From the NCBI RefSeq assembly GCF_027000115.1, contig NZ_JALTON010000061.1:34860-98859 (forward strand): a stretch of DNA of 64,000 nt, written 5' to 3'. How positions within the stretch are numbered: the stretch's first letter is position 1; each line of letters opens with the position of its first letter. Source of the stretch: Thiohalobacter sp. (GTDB lineage: Bacteria > Pseudomonadota > Gammaproteobacteria > Thiohalobacterales > Thiohalobacteraceae). A program made the position numbers and the translations under genes. Below, piece after piece: positions 40,627-49,123 of this stretch. Under the pieces are notes generated by a model. That model did no database searches. It worked only from the letters and a program-made list of their open reading frames with translations, and was not told the origin of the DNA.

Positions 40627-41397
40627 ATGAAGCTGCGCCTCGCCGTGCACAAGTTCAGTTCCTGCGACGGCTGCCAGCTGGCACTGCTGAACCTCGGCGA
40701 GCTGCTGCTGGAGCTTGCCGCGCAGCTCGAAATCGTCCACTTCGCCGAGGCCGGCATCGCCGACGAGACTGCGCCCGCCGATCTTGCCCTGGTCGAGGGT
40801 AGTCTGTCCACGCCGGAAGATATCGCGCGCATCCGCGCCATTCGTGACTGCAGCGGCTGGCTGGTGAGCATCGGGGCCTGCGCCACTGCCGGCGGCCTGC
40901 AGGCGCTGCGCAACGATGCCGGTGACGGGATGGAGTGGCCCGGCATGGTCTATGCCCATCCCGAATGGCTGTCGGACCTCGGCGGCGCGCGACCGATCGC
41001 CGACGAGGTACGGGTCGACTGGAGCCTGTGGGGCTGCCCGGTGGACCGGCTCCAGGTGCTGGCGCTGATCCGGGCGCGGCTGGCCGGCACCCGGCCGGTC
41101 GTCAACGACGAGAAGGTCTGCGCCAGCTGCAAGCGGCGCGGCCTCGCCTGCGTCATGGTCGCGAACGGTACGCCCTGCCTGGGGCCGGTCACCCGCGACG
41201 GGTGCGGCGCGCTCTGCCCGGGCACGGCACGCGGCTGCTATGGCTGCTACGGCCCGGCCGAGGACATCAATCGCCCGGCGCTCGATGCCCGTTTGCAGAC
41301 TCTGGGCGACAGTGGCGAGCGTGTCCTGCGCCGCTACCGGCTGATGAACGCCGCGGCGCCGGGCTTCCGTTCCGATGAAGGGGAGGGTGGGTCATGA
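40627..41397 (+). CDS. hydD: Group 3b [NiFe] hydrogenase, delta (small) subunit
   Basis: The 256-residue small subunit contains the proximal-cluster ligands SSCDGCQ (Cys13 and Cys16), IGACATAGG, and GCPVDR, then further Cys-rich motifs CASCKRRGLAC and CGALCPGTARGCYGCYGP for the remaining clusters. It lacks a Tat signal, agreeing with a cytoplasmic enzyme. It conducts electrons from the NiFe site in the large subunit. The stop overlaps the large-subunit start as ATGA (41394-41397). Confidence 0.92.
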   Translation: MKLRLAVHKFSSCDGCQLALLNLGELLLELAAQLEIVHFAEAGIADETAPADLALVEGSLSTPEDIARIRAIRDCSGWLVSIGACATAGGLQALRNDAGDGMEWPGMVYAHPEWLSDLGGARPIADEVRVDWSLWGCPVDRLQVLALIRARLAGTRPVVNDEKVCASCKRRGLACVMVANGTPCLGPVTRDGCGALCPGTARGCYGCYGPAEDINRPALDARLQTLGDSGERVLRRYRLMNAAAPGFRSDEGEGGS

Positions 41398-42722
41398 GTC
41401 GCCGGGACATCGAGGTCTCGCTGCCCGTGCTGACCCGGGTGGAAGGCGAGGGTGCCCTGGAGCTGGAGGTCGAGGGCGGGCGCATCCGCAGCCTGGCGCT
41501 GCGCATCTTCGAGCCGCCGCGCTATTTCGAGAAGTTCCTCGAGGGCCGCGATGCGCAGGAGGTGATCGACATCGTTGCCCGCATCTGCGGCATCTGCCCC
41601 GTGGCCTACCAGCTTACCGCGGCCGAGGCCCTGGAAGGCCTGGCTGAAGTCGTGCCACCCGACTGGGCGCGCGCCATGCGCCATGTCATGTATTGCGGCG
41701 AATGGCTGCAGAGCCATGCCCTGCATATCCACCTGCTGGCTCTGCCGGACCTGTTCGAGGTCGACTCGGTCGTGCAGCTGGCGGCGCTGCATCCGGAGCC
41801 GGTGCGCCGTGGCCTGCGGCTGCAGACCCTGGGCAATGACCTGATCGCCCTGTTCGGCGGCCGATCCGTGCATCCGGTCGGCATCCGCCCGGGCGGCCTG
41901 TTTCACGCCCCGGAGCCGGCCGCTGTCCGCGACATTCGCGAGCGGCTGGACGAGGCGCTCGAGGATGCGATGGCCCTGCTGGTCTGGCTGCGGGCGCAGC
42001 CGTTGCCCGGCAGCGCGCAGTCCTTCCCGTCTGTCGCGGTGGGCGGTGGCGAGGGCCATCCCTTCTTCGGCACGGAAATCCACGTCAGCGATGGCAGCCG
42101 CATCGCAGTGGCAGAGTTCGGGTCGATGTTCGAGGAGGTCCAGGTGCCGCACAGCACCGCCTTCCATGCCCTGTATCGCGGTCGGCCCTACCTGGTGGGG
42201 CCGCTGGCCCGCCTCAACCTGTTCGCCGATCGGCTGCCGGATTTTCTGATCCATGAACTGGCTCGACTCGACATCCGCTTCCCGAGCGGAAACCCCTTCC
42301 ACAGCCTGCTGGCGCGGGCGGTGGAAATCATCCAGGTGATCCACATGGCGCGCGAACTGTTGAGCCATTACGCGCAGCCGCAGCGAAGCGCGGCGGACTG
42401 GTCACCCCGAGCAGGGGTCGCGGTGGCCGGTACCGAGGCGCCGCGGGGCCTGCTCTGGCATCGTTATGAACTGGACGCGTCGGGCGCGGTGCGCAGCGCA
42501 CGCATCGTGCCGCCGACCAGCCAGAACCAGGCGCGGATCGAGGCCGATCTGCGCGCCTCGCTGGAGGCCCTTGGTCTCGATCGCAGCGATACCGAACTCA
42601 GAATGTTCGGGGAAAGGATCATCCGCAACTACGATCCTTGCATTTCCTGCGCCACCCACTTTCTGCGGTTCAGGGTGAAACGGGATCAGGCCGGCTGCGA
42701 CGATTTGCCGAAGACCTGCTGA
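41394..42722 (+). CDS. hydA: Group 3b [NiFe] hydrogenase, alpha (large) subunit
   Basis: The 442-residue large subunit carries both nickel-binding motifs: the N-terminal RICGICP (near residue 63) and the C-terminal DPCISCATH (about residues 414-422), preceded by the family motif TRVEGEG. After the conserved His there is a 20-residue tail (starting FLRFRVKR) that a specific endopeptidase must remove to lock nickel in place; a candidate is encoded at 44471. It oxidises or makes hydrogen coupled to NAD(P), or reduces sulfur. Its last 37 bp overlap the convergent kinase gene. Confidence 0.93.
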   Translation: MSRRDIEVSLPVLTRVEGEGALELEVEGGRIRSLALRIFEPPRYFEKFLEGRDAQEVIDIVARICGICPVAYQLTAAEALEGLAEVVPPDWARAMRHVMYCGEWLQSHALHIHLLALPDLFEVDSVVQLAALHPEPVRRGLRLQTLGNDLIALFGGRSVHPVGIRPGGLFHAPEPAAVRDIRERLDEALEDAMALLVWLRAQPLPGSAQSFPSVAVGGGEGHPFFGTEIHVSDGSRIAVAEFGSMFEEVQVPHSTAFHALYRGRPYLVGPLARLNLFADRLPDFLIHELARLDIRFPSGNPFHSLLARAVEIIQVIHMARELLSHYAQPQRSAADWSPRAGVAVAGTEAPRGLLWHRYELDASGAVRSARIVPPTSQNQARIEADLRASLEALGLDRSDTELRMFGERIIRNYDPCISCATHFLRFRVKRDQAGCDDLPKTC

Positions 42723-44260
42723 GTCAGGCGGTCGAAGTCGATGTACTGGTCGGTGTTGACGGGGATCGCGGAGCGGCGCTCGGTCTCGTCGAGCGGGTCG
42801 TTGCTGCGCTTCTGGTGTTCGTAGACCCGCACGGTGGCCTCGGAGGGGTCGCCGCCCGCGGCCAGCCGGCGGGCGATGCGCTCGCGCACCACCGGGTCCG
42901 GTGCCTCGACGTCGACGATCAGTGCCGGCACGCCCGCGACCCGGGCGAGGCGGAAGAAGCCCTCGCGCTGTTCGCGGTGCAGGAAGGTGGCGTCCACGAT
43001 CACCGGGAAGCCGGCATCGACGATGCCGAAGGCCAGTGCCTGCAGCCGCTGGTAGGTCTGCTGCGTGACCTGCGGGCTGTAGGCCTCGGTCATGCCCGCG
43101 CCGGCCGTGCTGGCTTCGGGCGGCAGTCCGAGCAGGCGCTTGCGCTCGATGTCCGAGCGGATATGGATGGCGCCGCCGGCCTCGGCGAGGCGTTCCGCCA
43201 GCCAGCTCTTGCCGCTGCCCGACAGGCCATGAAGGATGACGATGGGCGTGCGCGCCGGCGCCTCGGTATAGGCCTGGGCGAGCCTGAGATAGCGCCGCAG
43301 CTCGGAAGCGGCAACCGCCTCGCCGGACTGCTGCAGGCGAATGGCGCTGACCTTGGCCCGCACCATGGCGCGATAGACCAGATAGTGACGCAGCAGCGAC
43401 AGCCCCATGTAGTCGGCGCTGTGGAACAGGTGCTGGTTGAGAAAGCGCCAGGACAGCGCGTGCAGGCCGCGATAGGCGAGGTCCATGCAGACAAAGGCGA
43501 CCTCGCTCATGGTGTCGATCCAGCGCAGGTCCTGCGAAAATTCGAGGCAGTCGAACAGCACCGGCCGGCCGTCGAGCAGGGCCATGTTGGCCAGATGCAG
43601 GTCGCCGTGGCATTCCCGCACCCAGCCCTCGCGGCGCCGCTGTTCGAATTCCTCGCGATGCTGTTCCAGGGTCTGGCGGCTCCAGGCCTCGAGCCGCGTC
43701 ACCCGTTCGCGGCACTCCGCGTCGGGCAGGCGGTCGCGGAGCTGGCGGAAGTTCTCGAGCACCCGGGCCTCTATCCCCTCGGCGGTGCCGAACGGGCTGT
43801 CCGTTGGCGCTGCGGGCAGGGTGGCATGGAATTCGGCGACGCGCCTGCCCAGGGTGTCGATGAGTCCTGGCGTCAGTTCGCCCTGTTCGGCGAGATGGTC
43901 GAGGCGTGCCTGATCCGGGAACTGGCGCATCTTGACCGCATGTTCCAGCACGGGGCCGTCCCCCTGGATGCGGGGTGACTCGGGATTGCCGTTCACGGTC
44001 ACGACATCGAGGTAAAGTTCCGGCGCCAGCCGCCGGTTGAGACGCAGTTCCTCCTTGCAGAAAAAGGCACGGCGCTCGGCGGTGCTGAAATCCAGGAAGC
44101 CGAGATCGACCGGCTTCTTCAGCTTGTAGGCATAGGGGCCGGTGAGCAGAATGCTGGAGATGTGGGTTTCGACGACCCGGATCTCCTGCACCGGATGCGG
44201 ATAGCAGTGCGGCTGACGCAGCGCCGCAACCAATCGCTCGTGGCGTTCGAGATCATCCAT
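42686..44260 (-). CDS. Bifunctional aminoglycoside-phosphotransferase-like / P-loop kinase protein
   Basis: A 524-residue protein of two parts. The N-terminal 330 residues resemble aminoglycoside phosphotransferases, with the catalytic motif ECHGDLHLANM and the metal site LFDCLEFSQDLRWID. The C-terminal part is a P-loop kinase with ILHGLSGSGKSWLAERL and a zeta-toxin/gluconate-kinase-like lid. Such two-domain proteins are widely conserved and uncharacterised; small-molecule phosphorylation is likely. The ATG at 44260 is chosen because it opens the conserved N-terminus. Its 3' end overlaps hydA by 37 bp, tail to tail. Confidence 0.82.
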   Translation of the reverse strand: MDDLERHERLVAALRQPHCYPHPVQEIRVVETHISSILLTGPYAYKLKKPVDLGFLDFSTAERRAFFCKEELRLNRRLAPELYLDVVTVNGNPESPRIQGDGPVLEHAVKMRQFPDQARLDHLAEQGELTPGLIDTLGRRVAEFHATLPAAPTDSPFGTAEGIEARVLENFRQLRDRLPDAECRERVTRLEAWSRQTLEQHREEFEQRRREGWVRECHGDLHLANMALLDGRPVLFDCLEFSQDLRWIDTMSEVAFVCMDLAYRGLHALSWRFLNQHLFHSADYMGLSLLRHYLVYRAMVRAKVSAIRLQQSGEAVAASELRRYLRLAQAYTEAPARTPIVILHGLSGSGKSWLAERLAEAGGAIHIRSDIERKRLLGLPPEASTAGAGMTEAYSPQVTQQTYQRLQALAFGIVDAGFPVIVDATFLHREQREGFFRLARVAGVPALIVDVEAPDPVVRERIARRLAAGGDPSEATVRVYEHQKRSNDPLDETERRSAIPVNTDQYIDFDRLTQQVFGKSSQPA

Positions 44261-44360
44261 TCCAGAGGGTCGCGTCCCCGGCGCGGACAGGGCGAGCGAA
44301 GACGGCGAACAGGGAATCTGTAGGCATGCGCCCATGCTAGCGGGCGGCCCTGCGAAGGTA

Positions 44361-44374
44361 TTGATCGGGGTCAA
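44361..44374. promoter_or_regulatory. FNR/ANR-type binding site upstream of the hydrogenase endopeptidase
   Basis: TTGATCGGGGTCAA has the same half-sites as the box at 37791-37804. It lies 97 bp before the endopeptidase start. A poor -10 (GAAAAT, 44391-44396) sits about 26 bp downstream. Sharing the box with the hyp/hyd region supports one oxygen-controlled regulon. Confidence 0.6.
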
Positions 44375-44470
44375 GAAAGATGCCGATTGGGAAAATCCGG
44401 GCGCACCCCTTCGGTGTGTGCCCGCCCCGAAGCTGCCTCGAGGGCAGGGATGGGCTATGGTCGGGATGAC

Positions 44471-44911
44471 ATGAAGGCCTCCTCGATTCTCGGCGAATGC
44501 AGACTGGTCGCACTGGGTTCCGCCCACGGCAGTGACGGGGTCGGCTGGGCAGTCGCGCGTGCCCTGTACGGCGGCCAGCCACCGGAGGCCTGCCTGCTGA
44601 ATACACCGGCCGAGCTGGCCCGCTGGCTGGAGGACGCGGAAGGGCTGGTGATCCTGGATGCGCTGTTCGACGAATCCGCAACGCCCGGAACGGTGCGGGA
44701 GGTATCGGCGCCCGAACTGGCGCAGGGCTTTGCCCTGGGCAGTCATGGCCCCGGGCTGGCAGAGATGCTGGGCCTGCGACGGGTGCTGAGTCCTGCAGGC
44801 GCGCCCTGGCGGGTTTACGGGGTCCGGGTGCCGTCGGCCCCCAGTGTGGATCAGCAGGTCATCGCAAGGGCAGAACGCATGCTGCGCGATCTGCTCGGGC
44901 AAGGGGCGTGA
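44471..44911 (+). CDS. [NiFe] hydrogenase maturation endopeptidase (HyaD/HycI family)
   Basis: The 146-residue protein fits the family that trims the C-terminus of hydrogenase large subunits. The N-terminal nickel-sensing loop reads LGSAHGSDGVGWAVARAL, so the usual GxGN...DEG pattern is altered, though an Asp (SDG) is kept. Other metal contacts appear as ILDALFDE and a conserved His in LGSHGPGLAEMLGL. It probably cleaves hydA after the His of DPCISCATH. ATG 44471 is preferred, with GGGA shortly upstream; an in-frame ATG at 44450 is the alternative. It is the only such gene in the window. Confidence 0.8.
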   Translation: MKASSILGECRLVALGSAHGSDGVGWAVARALYGGQPPEACLLNTPAELARWLEDAEGLVILDALFDESATPGTVREVSAPELAQGFALGSHGPGLAEMLGLRRVLSPAGAPWRVYGVRVPSAPSVDQQVIARAERMLRDLLGQGA

Positions 44912-44988
44912 CCCCATCGGCCGGGGTCACGGCGGGTCGCCCCAACCTGAGGTGTCTCTTTCGGTGCAGATTTGGGAGGCTCATGGAG

Positions 44989-45453
44989 ATGAAGGTAAGC
45001 TTCGAACAAGTGGAGGATGCCTTTCTGGCTGTCGGCGGCGAGATGGACCGCGATCCCGATGTGCTTGCGTGGGTCGATCGCGAGACGGGTACGGTGCACT
45101 GCAGCTTCGGGCCGTGGGGCGATCCCGACCTGGATGAACAGCCGCCGGCCGATCTATATGACAACGAGCAGCGCTACGCCATCCTGCCCAGCCAGCGGGA
45201 ACTGGGGCTGGGGAGTCGCCTGGCACTGGAGTTCGCCGACGAACAGCTGTCGGAGGAGGACGCCGACAGGGTTCACGACTATTTTCGCCGGCCCGGGGCC
45301 TACCGGCGCTTTGGCGAGTTGCTCCATGTCCGGGGTCTGACAGAGCAGTGGCATGCGTTCAGCAACGAGGCCACTCGGCGTGCCCTGCGCGACTGGTGCG
45401 AGGAAGTCGGCATCGAGCTCGACGACGAGTACCCGGTCCCGCACCAGGGGTGA
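44989..45453 (+). CDS. UPF0158-family protein
   Basis: A 154-residue acidic protein matching the uncharacterised UPF0158 family: an N-terminal helix KVSFEQVEDAFLAVG, the segment YAILPSQRELGLGSRLALEFA, and the ending GLTEQWHAFSNEATRRALRDW. No catalytic residues can be assigned. Two starts are possible: 44983 and 44989. The second has GGAGG nine bases upstream and is used here. It follows the endopeptidase after 77 bp and may be co-transcribed. Confidence 0.8.
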   Translation: MKVSFEQVEDAFLAVGGEMDRDPDVLAWVDRETGTVHCSFGPWGDPDLDEQPPADLYDNEQRYAILPSQRELGLGSRLALEFADEQLSEEDADRVHDYFRRPGAYRRFGELLHVRGLTEQWHAFSNEATRRALRDWCEEVGIELDDEYPVPHQG

Positions 45454-45665
45454 CTGCGACATCCGCTGTCATCAGTTCCGGCGCGTCGCGATTCCGAAGC
45501 GGGAGGGAAACACCGGCCACGCAGGGGCACCGAACGCACCGAGCCATCGGGTCCCGGCCGTGGATCGCTCTTCCGCGACCTCGGCGCCTTTGCGGCCTCT
45601 GCGGTCCCGACGCTGCCGCTTGATATGCGCGCCGGGTTTCGAGCGGTCAGGTTTCCCCGAGGGAG
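45454..45665. other. 212-bp intergenic region, no gene seen
   Basis: This gap separates the UPF0158 gene from the convergent hypE. It contains a decayed-looking stretch near 45570-45620 (GACCTCGGCGCCTTTGCGGC) of a type often seen in intergenic repeats, but no clear gene, promoter or terminator. Confidence 0.3.
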
Positions 45666-46670
45666 TCAGCAGATCCGCGGCAGCGGGTCGTCCTCCAGTT
45701 CCTCCAGCATGCGCCGGCCGCCCAGTGACGTGCGCAGCTCCACTCCGGGCCGGTCCTCGACCAGTTCGCCGACGATCGCCGCCTCGGCGCCTTGCGGCAG
45801 CGCCTGCCACAGGGACAGCACCCGCTCCGCGTCCTCGGACGCAACGGCAGCGACCACGCGGCCCTCGCAGGCCAGATACAGGGGGTCGTAGCCGAGCATC
45901 TCGCACACCGAGCGCACCGGATCCCGGACCGGGATGGCAGTCTCCTCCAGCCGTACCCGCAGGCCGGTTGCGCGGCTGATCTCGTGGCAGACGGTGGCCA
46001 GTCCGCCGCGGGTGGGATCGCGCATGAAGCGCAGCCCGGTTTCGGCACGGATGGCGCGGGTCAGCGGCAGCACGCTGGTGGCGTCGGAGGCGAGGTCGCC
46101 GCGCAGCCCGAAGGCCTCGCGGGCGAGCATGACGGCGATGCCGTGGTCGCCGACCGGCCCGCTGACCAGCAGGCGATCGCCGGCGCGGACGCTGCGAATG
46201 TCCAGCGCCGGGCCGGGGAGGGCGGTGCCGACCCCGGTAGTGGCGAGGTACAGGCCGCCACCCTCGCCGCGCCGCAGCACCTTGGTGTCGCCGGCAACCA
46301 TCTGCACACCGCTCTCGGCCGCGGCGCGGCCGGCACTGGTGAGTAGGCGTTCCAGCACGGCGGTTTCCAGCCCTTCCTCGATGAACAGGTTGAGCGTGAG
46401 CCAGCGCGGCAGGGCGCCGGCCACCGCCAGGTCGTTGACCGTGCCGTGGATGGCCAGCGCGCCGATGTCGCCGCCCGGAAACTCCAGCGGTTGCACGGTG
46501 AAGCCGTCGGTGGTGATCAGCAGTGGCCCCTCGGCATCCGGCAGCCGGACGGCGTCGCTGTCGGTGTCGAGCCGGGGACTCCCGAGGCAGCGCACCACCA
46601 GGTCCTCGATCAGCTCGCGCATGAAGCGGCCGCCGTTGCCATGGGCGAGCGAGATATGGGTTGCCTGCAT
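45666..46670 (-). CDS. hypE: Hydrogenase maturation protein HypE
   Basis: The 334-residue protein is an AIR-synthase-fold enzyme: N-terminal AHGNGGRFMRELIED, ITTDGFTVQPLEFPGGDIG and VAGDTKVL, and the diagnostic C-terminal PRIC, whose Cys is carbamoylated by HypF and then dehydrated to thiocyanate, the source of the CN ligands. It lies 47 bp downstream of hypF and is separated from the hypCABD operon by the hydrogenase genes. All family features are present. Confidence 0.94.
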   Translation of the reverse strand: MQATHISLAHGNGGRFMRELIEDLVVRCLGSPRLDTDSDAVRLPDAEGPLLITTDGFTVQPLEFPGGDIGALAIHGTVNDLAVAGALPRWLTLNLFIEEGLETAVLERLLTSAGRAAAESGVQMVAGDTKVLRRGEGGGLYLATTGVGTALPGPALDIRSVRAGDRLLVSGPVGDHGIAVMLAREAFGLRGDLASDATSVLPLTRAIRAETGLRFMRDPTRGGLATVCHEISRATGLRVRLEETAIPVRDPVRSVCEMLGYDPLYLACEGRVVAAVASEDAERVLSLWQALPQGAEAAIVGELVEDRPGVELRTSLGGRRMLEELEDDPLPRIC

Positions 46671-46717
46671 GGGGTTCTCCGTGATTTTCGCCAGTATGCC
46701 CGATCCGCCAGCCGTTC

Positions 46718-48964
46718 TCAGTCGGGCATCAGCTCTGCCAGTTGCCCGAAGCTGATGCCGGCGTCGTTGCAGGGGAGCTGTGCCGGCAGATGCGCCGTCC
46801 AGTCGCGTGCGCGGAGAGATCGCAGCGTGAGATCGACCAGGCGGCGGTTCTGGAACACGCCGCCGGTCAGGCCCACCGCCTCGACCGGCCGTTCGCCGGC
46901 GATCAACTCGACCGCATCAGCGATGGCCTGGGCCAGCGCGGCGTGGAAGGCGCCGGCACGCTCGGCCGGCGAGCGCCCGTCATCGAGCAGCAGCTCGAGC
47001 AGCGGCGACCAGTCCAGCTCGAACAGCCGGTCGGCGGCGCGGTGCAGCGGCAGGCGGGGGAAGTCGTCGCAGTCCTGCGCCAGCGCCTCCAGGCGCATGG
47101 GTCCCTGACCCTCGTGGCTGGCCACCTGGGTCAGGCCCAGCAGGCTGGCGGCGGCGTCGAACAGGCGTCCGGCGGCACCGCTCTGCGGACAGTTGAGGCC
47201 CTGTTGCCAGGCGGATCGCAGCAGGCCGGCGCCTTCCGGCTGCCAGTGTGGCTCGCGGCCCGTCTCCCAGCACAGGGCGGCGGCGCTGCGCCAGGGCTCG
47301 CGGCCGGCCCGCTCGCCGCCCGGCAGCCGGAAGGGGCGCAGCCGGAAGACCCGTTCCCAGTGACCGGGGCGCCCGTACAGGGCCTCGCCGCCCCAGAGGG
47401 TGCCGTCCTGTCCGTAGCCGGTGCCGTCCCAGGTGAACACCAGCCAGCGGCCGGCGATGTCCGGGTACTCTGCGGCCAGCGCGCTGGCATGGGCGGCGTG
47501 GTGGAACACGGCCTGCGTGGGCAGGCCGCAGTCGCGCGCCCAGCGGGTGCTGGCGTAGCCGGGGTGGGCGTCGTGGACGACGCGCGTGGCCTCGACCCCG
47601 TACAGGCGCTGCAGATCCGCGATCAGCGCCTCGAACAGCCGCTGACTGCCGGCGCTGCCCAGATCGGCGATATGGGGGGAGACAATGGCGCGCCGGCCCC
47701 AGCCCAGCGCGAGGGTCGCCTTCATGTGTGCGCCCACCGCAAGCGTCGGCGTGGCGAGGGGGCGGGGCAACCGCAGTTCCACCGGTGCCGCGCCGCGTCC
47801 GAGTCGCAGTGGACGCGGCCGGCCGCCTAGGGTGCGCCAGACACTGTCATCCGCCGGTCGCGCGATGGGGCGGTCATGGTGGAGGAAGGCATCGGCCACG
47901 CCCGCCAGGTCGCGTCGGGCGGCGTCCGGGTCGGTGATCACCGGTTCGCCGGAGAGATTGCCGGAGGTGGCCACTAGCGGTGCGCCGAAGCCGGCCGACA
48001 GCAGGGCATGCAGGGGGCTGTAGGGGAGCAGCACCCCGATCTCCGCGAGGCCGGGCGCAATGTCCTCGGGGAGCGGGGCATCGGCGCGCCGCCGGGCCAG
48101 CAGGATGGGCCGCTGGGGATCGAACAGCAGCCGGCGTTCGGCGTCATCCAGCACCACGCAGCGCTCGAGCCAGCCTCCGGCGTCGTCCTCCGGCAGCGGA
48201 AACAGCACCGCCAGCGGTTTGTCCGGGCGCGGCTTGCGGCTCCGCAGCCGGCCGATGGTGGCGGCGTCGCGGGCATCGCACAGCAGGTGGTAGCCGCCGA
48301 TGCCCTTGACCGCAACGATGCCACCTTCGCGCAGGATATGCAGTGCCGCTGCCAGCGCGGCCTCGTTGTCGTCGGTCCGGGACTCGGGCGTTTCGAAGCG
48401 GAGCCGCGGACCGCAGACCGGGCAGGCCACGGGCTCGGCATGGAAGCGGCGGCTGCCGGGATCGGCATACTCCCGCGCGCAGTCGGCGCACAGCGCGAAG
48501 CTGCGCATGCTGGTGTTGGCGCGGTCCCAGGGCAGGGCATCGATCAGGGTGTAGCGCGGGCCGCACTGGGTACAGCTGTTGAAGGGGTAGCGGTAGCGGC
48601 GGTCGGCGGGATCGCGCAGCTCGCGCAGGCAGTCGTCGCAGGCGAAGAAGTCGGGAGGCACGTGGATCTCCGGTTCCGCGCTGCCGGCACTGGGGCGGAT
48701 CTCGAAGTCCTCGAGGTGATGCAGCCGGCCGCTGCGACGCTCGCGAATCTCCGGCCGGGCCAGCGGCGGTGCGCGCTCGGACAGACGCTGCGCGAACAGC
48801 GCCAGCCGGTCGGCGGGTCCCTCCAGATGCAGCTCGACGTCGCCCAGCCGGTTGCAGACCCAGCCGGCCAGGCCCAGCTCCCGTGCCACCCGGTACAGGA
48901 AGGGACGGAAGCCGACACCCTGCACCCGGCCGCCGATGATCCAGTCTTCCGCTCCGGGTGTCAT
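46718..48964 (-). CDS. hypF: Carbamoyltransferase HypF
   Basis: The 748-residue protein has all four HypF domains in order: an acylphosphatase domain (GRVQGVGFRPFLY, residues 11-23), paired zinc fingers (CDDCLREL ... CTQCGPRY and CADCAREY ... CPVCGPRL), a YrdC/Sua5-like domain (GGIVAVKGIGGYHLLCD), and a Kae1-like domain with VFHHAAHASALAAEY and VGLTGGVFQN. It makes carbamoyl-AMP from carbamoyl phosphate and passes the group to HypE. The ATG at 48964 starts the acylphosphatase domain; the upstream extension is outside the family. hypE follows after 47 bp. Confidence 0.94.
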   Translation of the reverse strand: MTPGAEDWIIGGRVQGVGFRPFLYRVARELGLAGWVCNRLGDVELHLEGPADRLALFAQRLSERAPPLARPEIRERRSGRLHHLEDFEIRPSAGSAEPEIHVPPDFFACDDCLRELRDPADRRYRYPFNSCTQCGPRYTLIDALPWDRANTSMRSFALCADCAREYADPGSRRFHAEPVACPVCGPRLRFETPESRTDDNEAALAAALHILREGGIVAVKGIGGYHLLCDARDAATIGRLRSRKPRPDKPLAVLFPLPEDDAGGWLERCVVLDDAERRLLFDPQRPILLARRRADAPLPEDIAPGLAEIGVLLPYSPLHALLSAGFGAPLVATSGNLSGEPVITDPDAARRDLAGVADAFLHHDRPIARPADDSVWRTLGGRPRPLRLGRGAAPVELRLPRPLATPTLAVGAHMKATLALGWGRRAIVSPHIADLGSAGSQRLFEALIADLQRLYGVEATRVVHDAHPGYASTRWARDCGLPTQAVFHHAAHASALAAEYPDIAGRWLVFTWDGTGYGQDGTLWGGEALYGRPGHWERVFRLRPFRLPGGERAGREPWRSAAALCWETGREPHWQPEGAGLLRSAWQQGLNCPQSGAAGRLFDAAASLLGLTQVASHEGQGPMRLEALAQDCDDFPRLPLHRAADRLFELDWSPLLELLLDDGRSPAERAGAFHAALAQAIADAVELIAGERPVEAVGLTGGVFQNRRLVDLTLRSLRARDWTAHLPAQLPCNDAGISFGQLAELMPD

Positions 48965-49123
48965 GCCCTGGCTCCCGTGGCGCGCGCTGCGCTGCAACTT
49001 CCGGTTGAACTTCCCATCACAAGTAACTGACTTAATGAGTCTTCGGATGATGACAGTGGTGCCGCGCCCCGGCAAGGCGGGGCCATCTGCTAGCATGGCC
49101 GCTTTCCGGCCCGATGCCCGTCC

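Noticed and set aside
45570..45630. Possible intergenic repeat or small RNA near hypE
   Set aside because: The stretch has a repeat-like look but no second copy or stable fold could be found in the window.
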